Origin: Megaleporinus macrocephalus
Taxonomy: Eukaryota; Chordata; Actinopteri; Characiformes; Anostomidae
DNA: 64,000 nt
Assembly: GCA_021613375.1 (NCBI GenBank)
Contig: CM038702.1
Coordinates: 27,263,349 to 27,327,348 of the forward strand
Reading direction: 5' to 3'
Part shown: one piece after another, positions 34,280-47,399 of the stretch
How positions within the stretch are numbered: the first letter of the stretch is position 1
How the letters are laid out: each line of letters starts with the position of its first letter
Notes under the pieces: generated by a model
The model's input: the letters and a program-made list of their open reading frames with translations, nothing else
The model's database searches: none
What the model was told of the DNA's origin: nothing
Program-made: the position numbers and the translations under genes

Positions 34280-35475
34280 TCTTTAACACCAGCATTCTCC
34301 AGAAAACATAGTATAATATTCCTCAGCATCATCAGCCTGACTCTTCACATTTTTTACCAACACCATTTTTCTCCAAAACCCCAATTCTCCAACAAACACC
34401 ATCATTCTCCAACAAACACCATCATTCTCTATTAACCACCATTATTCTCTATTAAACACCATCATTCTCCAACAAACACCATCTTTCTCCAACAAACACC
34501 ACCATTCTCTATTAAACACCATCATTCTCTATCAAACACCACCATTTTCTAACAAACACCATCATTCTCCAACAAACACCATCATTCACCAACAAACACC
34601 ATCATTCCCTATTAAACACCATCATTCTCCAACAAACACCATCTTTCTCCAACAAACACCATCATTCTCCAACAAACACCATCATTCTCTATCAAACACC
34701 ACCATTTTCTAACAAACACCATCATTCTCCAACAAACACCATCTTTCTCCAACAAACACCATCATTCTCCAACAAACACCATCATTCTCTATCAAACACC
34801 ACCATTTTCTAACAAACACCATCATTCTCCAACAAATACCACCATTCTCCAACAAACACCACCATTTTCCAAAAAACACCATCATTCTCCAACAAACACC
34901 ATCATTCTCTATCAAACACCACCATTCTCTATTAAACACCATCATTCTCCAACAAACACCATCATTCTCCAACAAACACCATCATTCTCCAACAAACACC
35001 ACCATTCTCCGAAATCATGTTTTTCCTACAATCACCATAATTCTCAACTAAACAATATAATTCTCTACCAAACACATAATTTCCCTACAACCATTCTCCA
35101 ACAAACACCATAATTCTCCAGCAAACACTAACATTCCTCAACAAACACCATCATTGGTCTTTAAATATACATTTTCACCAAACACCATAGTTCACTGCTA
35201 AACACCATCATACTCTTTCAAACACAATCATTCTCCACCTGTCACTCCACATCACTCATCACCAAACCACAACGTTCATCATAGAACACTGTCATTCTCC
35301 AAACTTCATTACTGTACACCAAACCATACATCTTACCACCAAACATCATCATTCTCCAACAAACACCAACATTCTACAAGAAACACCAAGATTCACCAAC
35401 AAACACCATTATTCTTCATCAAACCCAAACATTTTTCACTCCACCATAGTTCACCACTAAACACCAGCATTCTCC
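34280..35475 (-). repeat. 20-bp minisatellite, reverse complement of the 19-24 kb motif
   Basis: The unit ACCATCATTCTCCAACAAAC repeats at exactly 20 bp from about 34380 to 35010, with variants CTATCAAAC, CTATTAAAC, TTTCT and TTTTC. It then decays to about 35475. Its reverse complement, GTTTGTTGGAGAATGATGGT, is the basic motif at the edges of the large array at 19330-24500. The minus-strand frame at 34709-34975 is an artefact. Confidence 0.96.
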
Positions 35476-36183
35476 ACTAATCTGCCACTCAGCTTTATAA
35501 CTGTCCAGAAAAGAACCAACAAGCCAAATGAATAAAGAGACAAGCTTTCTTTTTCTGTCTGAAACCTCCTGCTGCTTCACTCCACCTGCCCTTCCTTTCA
35601 CACTGAGTTGGCGTTCCAGCTTTAAATCTTGTCTACATATGTGAAACATCAAGGCAAGTCCAGCTTCAGAGGTTTCCTCCATAAACAGACTGTTGGGCAC
35701 CAAGGGAGGCAGAAATTTATCGCTGAACTGACTGTGGACTTTCACAAAGAAAGCTGCTTCATTGTGTCAGACATACAGAGCCTGTCAAAAAAGTTTTCAC
35801 CAAAAATTCTGATTTCTATTGAAAGAGACTTGAAATTTCCTAAAGTGTTCCTTTTTGTTTTACGTTGCTTTGGAATATGAATATAGTCTGAAATGATTCA
35901 CAAAATTCACATAATTAAACACACAGTTAAACCTAGCACTCAACAGTTATAGAACTGTGAAATGGTACATTAATACAAACAGACACACAAAATGTGGTAC
36001 TCCATGTAAAAAATAATTTGTTTGTCCAAAACCATCTGCTTCTGAGAGCCTCACGGCCAGGATGGTGTGGAGCTCTCTACAGGTGCTTTTTAAGAAAAAA
36101 AAAAACAACAAAAAACAAGACACACTATTTACAGGGTCTCTATAATCAGACAACTGTTTCAGCAATACTGCATCTCACATATA

Positions 36184-36190
36184 CAGAGAA

Positions 36191-36246
<56 letters not shown>
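36184..36246. repeat. (GA)n microsatellite
   Basis: GA repeats with two AAAG/ACAG interruptions. A CT-rich tract follows at 36355-36412. Confidence 0.95.
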
Positions 36247-36247
<1 letters not shown>

Positions 36248-38084
36248 CAAAGAAAAAGGGGCAGGAGTGGTGGGGCTCTGGGTGAGGCTGATGAGAGAAT
36301 CATGTGGAGAATCTGTCTGGTGACACAATACAATATTAAAGTTGTCTCATCCACCCCCCCTCTCTTTCTTTCTCTCTCTCTCTCCCTCTTTCTCTCTCTC
36401 AGTCTCCACTGATAGGCTCTGATACATGAGCTTCCACAGCAATCGATTTTCCAGCACACCCGTCCTTTTTCTCTCTTTTCTTCCCTAAAGGTCCCTATCA
36501 CACTCTGCGCTTCCTAACACACACTCCAGTTAGAAATCTCTGAACTCTCGACTCTTTCTTTGTTTATTATGAGTTATTATCTGGTTCAATATTTGTATAT
36601 TGTCCTGCTTTCTGTGAGGCTTATGTTAATTGCTTTGGTAATACTAATTTGGTATAATTGTAAAAGCTCCTGAAAAAACAGTAACATTAAATTCTAACAG
36701 TTATTGTAACACTCTAACTGTAAGCTTGCATTGCAGCTCGATGGTCACGTACGGTAAATGAACACTGTTACAGTTACCGTAACTCAAGTTACTCAAGCAC
36801 TGTAGCATTACTGTAAAACCATAACATTCATGTTGAGTATTAAAACCAAGTAAACAAAATGTTGCACTGTAAAAGTACTGTAGTTATAACATGCCACAGC
36901 AGTGGTAATGACACTCTGTATCAAGTCAATATCACCCCTTTTAGACACTTTCAGGTTTGTATTACACTCTTTATGTTAATTTTGGCATTGTACACTGTAA
37001 CGACAACACAACAATGTTATTTTCAGTATAACACCACAACAAAAATGTAACGTTGTAACAGGAATGTAACGCTAATAAGCTAGTAAAGCTCTGCTGAGGT
37101 GAAAGAGACAGAAAGTGAGAAAGAAAGTGAGCGAGTGTACATATCTATCTAGAACTGAGCATTAACTGGAATTACATGGACATTTGTAAGAATCTCTTTC
37201 CAAAGTTTTCCATATGAGCTGCTTTATTGCAATGTATTCTTGTCTCTTGTCTATTTTTTCCTTCCCTTTCTTTGTTTCTTTCCCTCTTTCTGTCCGTAGG
37301 AGACTCCTCTGGTGTGTATTTCGGGCACTCTAAACTCATTCATCAGAGTCAAAGCCCGACTGCTTTGAAAGCAAACAGCAGGAAAGAGGCAAAAGAAAGA
37401 AGAACTTTTAAGAGCGTGATGATTTTTCGGAGAGAGAGAAACCACTAATTACAGCCAAAAACCCAAAAACGCTTCACTCTGGCCATGTAAACACACACAG
37501 AGTGCGGACAGCAGCCTTTTCCCTCCAAACAGCGTGCAGTGACAGCAGTGAGTCACAGTGACCGATAAAAGCGCTTGCGCGTGTGTGTGTTGCATGGAAT
37601 GCTTTGTAAATGATCCAGGCGGCTAAAGTAAAGGTTTTAAATGCTCAGTTGAAATCTGAAGCGTCCAGCAGGGCTGAATCTGTGGCTTGGGCTGTAATTC
37701 TCCCCAACGGGCAGAAAAAATATCCTCTACTGCCACAGGGGGAATGCCCTGCTACACACACACACTCTCTCACACAAACTTGCACACTTCTACATGTCAG
37801 AGACATCCACAGCTGTATCAGGTCTTACTGTTAATATGGTAATAATTTGTGGGCTTTTTGTTTAAAGTTCATCCTTTATAAGCATCTAATCATATTCAAC
37901 ATAAGCCCCCAACCCACAGTCTACATAAGGGATTCCCAAAACATCACAGCATCACAGTGTGGACATACAAATGTGTTAACTGACCTGAACCCAAAACTTC
38001 TTGATAAAGACGATGTGCAATGTTAGGCTGGGGTTGTGCTCATGTCTGATTTCTAATAACCTGTTTTTATGGAGTGTTGACTGG

Positions 38085-38255
38085 TAGGAAAAGTGAGCCA
38101 GCACCAGGAGGTTGTGGTTTCTAATCTCAAGTTTGACTTGTTATACCAAGTTGTGTCCAATACTGGCAGAGCGTTTGCCTCCCCAGCTGCTCCCAGATTG
38201 GACATAGTCACGAAATGACAAAATTACCACGTAGGATCAATAAAGTACATAACAC
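38085..38255 (+). mobile_element. Possible SINE fragment
   Basis: The segment has AGGAGGTTGTGGTTTCTAAT, which vaguely resembles a tRNA-like B box, then GTTTGCCTCCCCAGCTGCTC. It closes with GGATCAATAAAGT, like the ends of fish SINEs. No target duplication found. Confidence 0.3.
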
Positions 38256-39870
38256 GAATGATGAGGGGTCATGTTGGGTTTACTTGTTGAGTTCACTCAT
38301 TTCATTCAGAATCAGGTAAATTTTTCTAAACTCCTGCATCGTTCAAATGTAAGGGTTAAATGTGAAAGATAAATTACAGGGGTGGTGATAGAAGGGTTCA
38401 TAATGACTACAATACAAGAATATCTTTTTTGTTTATTATCAAAAAGCCACCACTGAACCTAGACATGCTTTCTATTTTGTTAATGTTCATTAGGATAAAA
38501 TAGTGATAAATTTGAAAACATACATTTTCTTTAGATGCTATTTAGCTTTACACCGCACTGCATGCCCCTCTTCACCATGAACATATGCCTTTTTGGCCAA
38601 AACTTAACCTTAAACTGTGTTTCAGCCATCAGGCAGAGCATTCATAACCATTTCATGTTAGTGAGGGAGCTTTGAGAGACAGTGGGCTTCTCAGATGTCT
38701 GGTTCCTATCACCCCCACTGTGAACAATTCTGATTTCATACATTTCTCTAGAAAGAAGCATTTCAATATCAGCTTACTCGGAATGACTTTGTTTACATCT
38801 TAAAGATTTAATCAAGCAGAATCGGCAGATTTCCCTCGTAATCACTTCCGCTGTAGAAGCAGTAATGAGAGGAACTTCAGGGCGACAGAGCTAATGATAA
38901 TGATGCTAGTCTCTGACACACATCAGCAGCAATTCCATGAAACTATACTGATAATAAATACTGTTTTATAATAATAATGTTTTGCTTCGTTTTTCCAGGA
39001 CAGCAGGGCTAAAGTAAGCAAATTCCAAGGTGGCAACCAGTCCATGTAGCCAATTATAGCCGCCACGTGCAGCAAGCATGAACAAACAGTGATGGAGGGG
39101 AGGCCATGCTTAAAGATTTGACTTTAGATTTTAGTGTATGCCATGAGCCAAATACAGCTAGAAACATGTAAAAAATACATTTCATACTCCTAGCATGGCA
39201 TGCTATTGTAGAAATGTAATACTGCCAAAACAGCGGACTGTTTTGCGGACTCAAGAATTATTTCACTTAATTAAATGCTTGGTGGGTGTTGGGACAAACA
39301 CTACCTCTATGTCTGCAGGATACCTGCACAGGTCGTATTCCATGGTGGTATAAAAATATTATGGTATTGTGGCATATTACAGGAATTATGGTATTAACCA
39401 ATCACATTGTGTTCATAAAACCCAATAGTGGTCTTCTCCCTGACTTCTGATGAATCTTAGATTAAAACAAATATGGGTCACTCATCTCCAGAAGTCAGAA
39501 ACAGTCTGGTTAAGTGCATGTGCGTACGTCTGAATACACCTCTACACTAGACCACTACACAAGTTTGTGAACCTACCTCCTTTAATAACACACAAAGCAT
39601 TCTTTCTCTCTGTAAGCCCCTCATCTTCTCACACTCTCAGTGTGTGGGTGTTCTCCTGAGCTTTCGGAGCTTCCCCGGGGGCTTCTTGAGTAAAGTAATA
39701 CACTCCACTACAGCTTACACACACTGTCCGCCAGGCACACAACACCTGGACTATTGTCCTCACACATACTAACTCACAGACACACGCTCAGGATCTGTAT
39801 CACAGCTAAAGACAGAACTACATGAAAGCAGACAAGAAAATTCTTAACATGTACATGACCACTGTGGCTT

Positions 39871-39901
39871 GGTGTGTGTGTGTGTGTGTGTGTGTGTGTG
39901 G
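39871..39901. repeat. (GT)n microsatellite
   Basis: About 15 GT units. Confidence 0.95.
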
Positions 39902-40081
39902 TTGGTTCCCACACCCCACGCTGAGGTCAGTCACACACAGGCCGGTCGCGTCCTTGGGTCAGACTCTCACTGCAAACACACTCTTATCTCTTGCTGCTGA
40001 CCCTTGACCCCATTCATCTAACACACAGACAGATCACATACCTGAGCATGCACGCACACACACACACGCACACACAAACAA

Positions 40082-40622
40082 TAAGAAGACAAGAGAAGAG
40101 AAAAGAAGAGAAGAGAGGGGATGAGAAGAGAAGAGAAGAGAAGAGAAGAGACGAAAAGAGAAGAGAAAACAAGTAAAAACAAAGAGTAAAATAAGTAAAA
40201 AAAAGTAAAAAAAAAGAGGGAAAGACAGAAGAGGAGAAGAGAAGAAACGGAATAAGAAGAGAAGTAGGGAATAAGAAGAGAAGAGAAGAGACGAGAAGAG
40301 AAGAGAGGGAATAAGAAGAGTAAAAAGGGAATAAGAAGAGTAAAAAGGGAATAAGAAGAGAAAAGAGGGAATAAGAAGAGAAAATAGGGAATAAGAAGAG
40401 AAGAAAAGAGAAGAGAAGAGAGGGAATAAGAAAAGAAGAGAAAAGGGAATAAGAAGAGCAAAGAGGGAATAAGAAAGAGGGAATAAGAAGAGCAAAGAGG
40501 GAATAAGAAAGAGGGAATAAGAAGTGTAAAGAGGGAATAAGAAGATAAAAGAGGGAATGAGAAGAGAAGAGAAGAGAAGAGAAGGAAAAATAAAAGAGAA
40601 GAGAAGAGAAAAGAGGAGAAGA
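40082..40622. repeat. 540-bp polypurine tract of AAGAG and GGGAATAAGAAGAG units
   Basis: Nearly pure purine on the plus strand apart from scattered T in AATAAG. Pentamer AAGAG runs flank a central block of 14-16 bp GGGAATAAGAAGAG repeats. The long minus-strand Ser/Leu/Phe frames are artefacts. Confidence 0.96.
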
Positions 40623-40874
40623 AATGAAATGCTAATTACAAGGTTAAAAAAGTCCATGTATTTATCAGTAATAGAGCTGAATTGCAACAGTCAGAAGTTT
40701 CTCATGTGAAATGGAAGAAAAAATGGAAGCCACATGGGTGAATCTGTGTGTAATTAAATGTGGGGGAAATCTAAACAGATAGAAGGAGAAAATGAGTTAG
40801 TGTGAGTTTATTCACAGTGACAGCAGCTGGTATTTGTATTTCTGAGAAGATACAGCACGCTAGGGACTTCATCA

Positions 40875-40876
40875 GT

Positions 40877-40907
<31 letters not shown>

Positions 40908-40922
40908 GAGAAATAGAGAAAG
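40875..40922. repeat. (GA)n microsatellite
   Basis: GA repeat with AAATAGAG units at its end. Confidence 0.93.
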
Positions 40923-41269
40923 AAAACAAGCTGACAATTATAACCACATAGAGTCTCGAGACATCATGTAAAAATATAAGTGGAGCAGACTGACTGAAAA
41001 CGCTCTGGAAAGCTAAATGAATAGCGGCATGAGTTAGTGCTAGAAACACATCAGCTTCAGTCAACACAAACTCTGAGCACAACTCACTCAAGTGTTGCAA
41101 AGTTGCTAACAATAATGTTATGAGAAAGGTTGCCATGGTTGCATGAGTATTCAGTCTATATTATATAGGGGTGATAGGGGTAACCAGGGTGTCTAAAACT
41201 GGGTTCCTCAGTGGGTTGACATGCTGAGGCCACTTTTACCTCTGCAGCTCATCACACATCGAATCAGCT

Positions 41270-41660
41270 ACTGTGCTAAAACATCTAAAACATCACTGTC
41301 AGGAGGAATTTCTGAGGATCAGAGAAGAGACTCTATTTTTTTATAAGAAAGGAAAAAGCAAAAGCAGTTTTTATAAAAGAGAAAATGGGACCCCTTACAA
41401 CCATGCACAAGTTCCTTACTTCAGATCTTACTTCAGACAGCTCAATTCTATGGGTCTGAAAGGATGTGTTCTCAGAACAATGGACTAATCACCCCAGAGC
41501 ACAGACCTCAACATCACTCAATGCATTTTGATTGTGTGAAGAAGAAAATGCAGCCAATTTCTAACAGGGGTGTTTAGAGGTGTGAAAAATATCCCTGGAA
41601 ATTTGTTTTGGAAATCTGAAAGCATGTCTCCTGAAAAGCTTGGAGATTGTGATGATACAG
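41270..41660 (+). pseudogene. Probable Tc1/mariner transposase scrap
   Basis: At about 41480-41525 a frame reads M-D-stop-SPQSTDLNIT, which matches the (D/E)W-PQSPDLN-IE block just before the last catalytic residue of Tc1/mariner transposases, with a stop replacing Trp. The upstream frame from 41273 gives no clear motif. No terminal repeats were located. Confidence 0.4.
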
Positions 41661-41753
41661 GTAGCTGTTGAGTTCTGTTAAATACATGTTGCGGTTTCCT
41701 GAAACTGAAACTGTTTAATTAAACTTATGAAGCAAAAGGATGATCTGACTTTT

Positions 41754-41803
<50 letters not shown>
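41754..41803. repeat. (AC)n microsatellite
   Basis: About 25 AC units, followed by CATACATATGC. Confidence 0.96.
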
Positions 41804-41808
<5 letters not shown>

Positions 41809-42072
41809 TATGCACACATACACATTCATTCAGACGAACAAAGACAAACACACGTTTAAACAGGTATGTACACACAAGCACACACACAATTATACACACA
41901 CTTTCTGTTTTATGAGGCTGTGCGAGAGCAGCTTATCTCCACGCGGCAGGCATGACTAATTGAATTCAGAGCAGCAGATGTAATCAGTTCAGTGTGTCAG
42001 TGGATTAGTAGGGCCTTGTGCCCTGTCACTACGGCAACCAAGGACAGACTTCCTCCCTGATGAGCAGCAGCA

Positions 42073-42124
<52 letters not shown>
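42073..42124. repeat. (GT)n microsatellite
   Basis: GT run with one TTTGT interruption. Confidence 0.96.
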
Positions 42125-42125
<1 letters not shown>

Positions 42126-42549
42126 TGGTAGGAGGAAATGAGAGTGAATGGTGCTGAGACAGTGTGTGTGCTGATGCTGATGATGCAGAGTGTGATTCTG
42201 AGCTGTGTGCCATGTTAATGAGCTGACTGTAGATTTTCAGGGTGGAATTTATTCCTTGTTTCTCATTTGTTGTCACCTGGAAGAACAACTGCCTTATGTG
42301 TACTGAGATTTTTACTTTTACTTTTTTCTGTATTATGTTCTATATGTATGTCTGTGTCTAAATCCAGTATATACTGAACACCATAAATCTATAACTGACA
42401 GAATTTTCTCACTGTCTTTGATGGAGCGACATAATTATTCTGTGATGTATTTCAAAGAGCTTCTCTCAGTGCCGCTGCCTCGTGATTAGTTTCTTTAAAC
42501 ATAATTCTCATTTGCTTATTACAATCCTTCTATCTTGTGCCAAGCAAAG

Positions 42550-43400
42550 AAGAATCAGTACTAAACCCACAGAGTATCAGAACTAAACCCCTACATAATC
42601 AGTACCAAACCCAGAGAGTCAGTGTAAAAGCCCATAGGGAATCAATACTAAACCCCCTAGAAAATCAGAACTAATCAAACCCATATAGAATCAGTGCCAC
42701 ACCCACTCAGAATCAGCACAACATCCATAAAGTATTAGAACTAAAGCCACAGAATATTAGTACTAAACCCATACATAATCAGTACCAAACCCAGAGCATC
42801 AGTATCAAACCCATATATAGAATCAGTGCTACGCCCATACAGAATCAGCACAACATCCATAAAGTATTAGTACTAAAGCCACAGAATATCAGTACTAAAC
42901 TCATACATAATCAGTACCAAACCCAGATTATCAGTATCAAACCCATATATAGAATCAGTGCTACGCCCATACAGAATCAGCACAACATCCATAAAGTATT
43001 AGTACTAAAGCCACAGAATATCAGTACTAAACTCATACATAATCAGTACCAAACCCAGAGTATCAGTATCAAACCCATATATAGAATCATACTGAATCCA
43101 TGGAGAATCAGTACTAAATCCATACAGATTCCATTCTAAACTCATACAGAATCATTATTGAATGCATACAGAATCAGTGCTAAGCCCGAAAAGAATCAGT
43201 ACAACACCCATAAAGAATCACCACCAAACCCATACTCAATCATTACTACATCCATAATGAATCAGTACTTAACCCATAGAGAATCAGTGCTTAGCTCATT
43301 AAGAATCAGTACTAAACCCCTATAGAATCTGTACTTAACATACCCACATAAGGAATCCATATTAAACCCATACAGAATGAATACTCAAAGCATAAAGCAT
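42550..43400 (+). repeat. Degenerate 20-23 bp repeat with a 132-bp higher-order unit
   Basis: Variants of AGAATCAGTACTAAACCCATA occur throughout. Between 42781 and about 43085 a longer block repeats: AGTACCAAACCCAGA lies at 42781, 42913 and 43045, exactly 132 bp apart. The flanks are single-unit and mutated. Confidence 0.88.
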
Positions 43401-43680
43401 GAATACAAAACTTACAATGACCCAGTAATTCAGTTCACTCCAACTTTATTGTGCGAAATAATTCTCACAAGATTCTCTGGTGCAACATGTATTAGCGCTC
43501 CAGCACTGTTTTGCCAAATAGCTTCCTCCTTGAAATCCCCCCTGTGCTCTGTTCACCCGTTCACACGACCTTCAACCACACACACACTAACTGCTCTTAC
43601 TCCCACACACACTCATCTTCCTCAGGAGGATGAGCTTACGACTCTGCAGAGAGCAGAGAATGATGGGAAATAGTCTTGTT

Positions 43681-43959
43681 TGTCCACTTTATTAGAAACC
43701 CCTATCTTATGCTTCTAACCTCTGGCTACTTTATGAGCTGCACCGGTCCACTCTTTGCAGTGCACCATCAAAGACATTCTGTGATTCAAATGTTGAAAGT
43801 GGTCAACCACCCAAAATTAGCCAGACAAGAGCAGCCCTGTGTTCAGAAACCGACTAGGGCTGGAGGATGACCAGTTGTAACTACACATCCGGGCTACAGT
43901 ATCTAACTGTACACTAGCGAGCTGGAGCTACGGGAGAGGGGTTTCTGATAAAGTGACCA
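43681..43959. mobile_element. MITE with CCACTTTATTAGAAAC-type termini
   Basis: The left end TGTCCACTTTATTAGAAACC and the right end GGTTTCTGATAAAGTGACCA are inverted repeats with a few mismatches, 279 bp apart end to end. I recall the same terminus in many fish genomes. No coding capacity. Target duplication not clear. Confidence 0.8.
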
Positions 43960-44269
43960 TGTGGATAAACAGTTACGCACCTGCAAGCAGACAAATACAG
44001 AGATAAATGTTTGTACACACACAGACACACACACTTTGACAAGTATGGATGGTGGCTTTGTTGTATTTAAGTGGCTGCAGGTGGATTTAGCAACCATGAC
44101 TTTCCTGGAATACACTTCAGAGAATGAGGGTAACACACTCTCACCCCCACACACACATACACACTAATGCAGCCATCACGCACACACATCAAAGGCAAAG
44201 ACACATAGTGAACAGTCACTCAATGAGCGGATGAAAGCATAACGACATACATGGTGGCAAAACACAGCT

Positions 44270-44280
44270 ACACACACACA

Positions 44281-44321
<41 letters not shown>
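44270..44321. repeat. (CA)n microsatellite
   Basis: CA run with one CTCACA interruption near 44281. Confidence 0.96.
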
Positions 44322-44323
<2 letters not shown>

Positions 44324-44349
44324 GTATGACTGAGTCTTTTACTTCAGTT

Positions 44350-46200
44350 TCAGGTTCAAGTCGGTCACATTCTGCCCATGTGTTCCTGAAAAATGTACAT
44401 GGAAAAATGCAAAAAGCAATGAGGACCTCGAGGATCTGGGCTCGCAAGTGTCACAACAATTTACACTGCAAGAAAACGTTTTGGCTAATATACTGAGATC
44501 ATTAGTAGAGGTAGGTGAAAAAACATTGAAACAGCATATTATTGTAATGTTTTGTGTGGTAATATCAAACTGATTTACAGATTCCAATAATCAATGTATT
44601 ATCACATTAATTGCAAATACAAATTAAACATTTGGTACTAGAATAAACTGTAAAACAGAAAGGACTTCATTAACTTGCGACTTGTGGATATAAAGGGCCG
44701 TTAATTCCTATGTGGCTATAACAGCGAAAAGTTCTTCTTTGGGGGACATAATTGACAGTTACTGTCCCAACATATCACGATATCTGTTAACACAATGCTC
44801 AGCTCATGGCACAATCCCAATAATCTAACATCCCATTCCCCGATAATGAATAGTCAGATGACTTTCCCAAGAAGTAATAAGTAATGTAATCCTTTTACAG
44901 TTTGAGAAAAGAAATTAGTAACTTGTAAATGATGCACCCATTGCCTTTTTATTTAATTCTCCCTCTCAACCCTGAAAAGAGCCCTCTTTCCATAATGCAG
45001 ATGAGCAGTAAATTGCCTTAATTATACCAGTCTGTATGCACACAGTCGTGTCAACATGTAAGATGGAATAACCAACTCCAACCATGTGTGGGGTTACACG
45101 AAACTACAATCACAAATTATTTTTGTTATGTATGTATTTTTTTAACATATGTCTGCATTACAGAGTAGGTAATTATTATCAACACATACAACTTATCTAA
45201 TTTGTATTTTGGAGGCAGTTGCCTGCAATTAGCCTAGTGCAACAACCGCCCCTAACATACATATATAATAACTGTAGCTCACAACCCACAGACTTATATA
45301 ACAAACACAATTTGTTAAAGTGTAAACTGCTAATGATGGTCAGTTTTATATCAAATATTCTGTTATTGGCTTTGTGTTTTTAGAGATTTCCATAAACAAT
45401 GCTAGCAGACAAAGCAGCAATGAATATTTACCATCAGAATAACACTGTTAACCTGTTTTAACCAGACGTAAATGTGAGACACAACACACTGCAAAAAAGC
45501 CAAGATGCATCCGGAGAGTGTTTTTCTCTCAAACTCTAGTTTCTTAGTCTGAGCCTGCAAAATGTCTTGGTGAGAATAACCTTCTTTTATTCTTCATTTC
45601 ATTTGCCATCGCTAACCCCTACACCTCAAAAGAGAGAGCAGGTAGTGGGCTGTGCACAGTAGCATGCAGTACAGTGAATGTTAAATTTCAGAGCATTGTG
45701 GGTGCATAAGGCATGTGCATCTGGCCCTGAGATTCTTGCTCAGCTGGCAAAAAAAGAGTCACACACACACATACACACACACCTCCAGATCCTGACAACT
45801 GCAACAGTAGTTCACATTTCATCAAAGTCCGTCCAAACTCTTTGAAGTAAAATTACCCAAACCCTCCAGGAGACTGTATGTGCCCCAGGTCAGGGCACTT
45901 AAGGGCATTTATGTTTTTTACTGGCTGCATAGGCCCATTAAATTGAGCTCTTCACAGAAAAACTACAACAGTTTTAGAGGAAAACAGTAAAATTGCTCAC
46001 AAATCTATTTTAACCTTCATGTTTCACAGAATCCAAGTACACAGCGCTACTAACCAGGCCATAAAGTGTCTAATGAAGGTGCTCCCTTGACAGGGCTTCA
46101 AAATACTGCATTAAAAATTATAATCACCCTCTCATACTCTCTGACCACAAAATCTCTCGCTACTGTTGAGGTTACACAAAATTTACAGAGCGATAGTAAG
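44350..46200. other. AT-rich unique sequence, no gene recognised
   Basis: No exon, transposon end or tandem repeat recognised between the CA run and the 73-bp array, apart from a short CA tract near 45760. Confidence 0.5.
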
Positions 46201-46205
46201 AATGC

Positions 46206-47395
46206 CATTTCACCTAATGAGAAACTGTAGAACACAACTCAGTTTATATCCCAATACCTACATTTAGTGTGAGATATTCATTTAACCTAATGAGAAACTG
46301 TAGAACACAACTCAGTTTATATCCCAATACCTACATTTAGTGTGAGATATTCATTTAACCTAATGAGAAACTGTAGAACACAACTCAGTATATATCACAA
46401 TACCTACATTTAGAGTAAGATATTCATTCAACCTAATGAGAAACTGTAGAACACAACTCAGTTTATATCACAATACCTACATTTAGAGTGAGATATTCAT
46501 TCAACCTAATGAGAAACTGTAGAACACAACTCAGTTTATATCACAATACCTACATTTAGGGTGAGATATTCATTCAACCTAATGAGAAACTGTAGAACAC
46601 AACTCAGTTTATATCACAATGCCTACATTTAGGGTGAGATATTCATTCAACCTAATGAGAAACTGTAGAACACAACTCAGTTTATATCACAATACCTACA
46701 TTTACAGTGTGATGTTCATTCAACCTAATGAGAAACTGTAGAACACAACTCAGTTTATATCACAATACCTACATTTAGAGTGAGATATTCATTCAACCTA
46801 ATGAGAAACTGTAAAACAAAACTCAGTTTATATCACAATACCTACATTTAGAGTGAGATATTCATTCAACCTACTGAGAAACTAAAACACAACTCAGTTT
46901 ATATCACAATACCTACATTTAGAGTGAGATATTCATTCAACCTAATGAGAAACTGTAGAACACAACTCAGTTTATATCACAATACCTACATTTAGAGTGA
47001 GATATTCATTCAACCTAATGAGAAACTGTAAAACAAAACTCAGTTTGTCACAATACCTACATTTAGAGTGAGATATTCATTCAACCTAATGAGAAACTGT
47101 AAAACACAACTCAGTTTATATCACAATACCTACATTTAGAGTGAGATATTCATTCAACCTAATGAGAAACTGTAGAACACAACTCAGTTAATATCACAAT
47201 ACCTACATTTAGAGTGAGATATTCATTCAACCTAATGAGAAACTGTAAAACACAACTCAGTTAATATCACAATACCTACATTTAGAGTGAGATATTCATT
47301 CAACCTAATGAGAAACTGTAGAACACAACTCAGTTTATATCACAATACCTACATTTAGAGTGAGATATTCATTCAATCTAATGAGAAACTGTAGA
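46206..47395 (+). repeat. 73-bp satellite array, about 16 copies
   Basis: The unit carries CATTCAACCTAATGAGAAAC, TGTAGAACACAACTCAG, TATCACAATACCTACATTTA and GAGTGAGATATT. The period is 73 bp, for example TAATGA at 46215 and 46288. The first two copies share TAGTGTGAG and ATCCCAATA variants. A few copies have short deletions (near 46885 and 47045). It is the same family as 14124-14274. It is not a multiple of three and has no open frame. Confidence 0.97.
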
Positions 47396-47399
47396 AGAC

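Larger units (their letters stand above)
35480..39860. other. Mostly unique sequence, no gene recognised
   Basis: The frames at 35419-35745 and 35629-35880 are not recognised. 36640-37080 has many irregular TGTAAC/GTTACA words, perhaps an old repeat. 37290-37700 is repeat-free and comparatively CG-rich. Scraps of the 57-59 kb family occur at 38570-38800 (AATGACTTTGTTTACATC). Confidence 0.45.

Noticed and set aside
40034..40687. 217-residue Leu/Ser/Phe-rich minus frame resembling a membrane protein
   Set aside because: Hydrophobicity comes from the polypurine repeat read on the pyrimidine strand.
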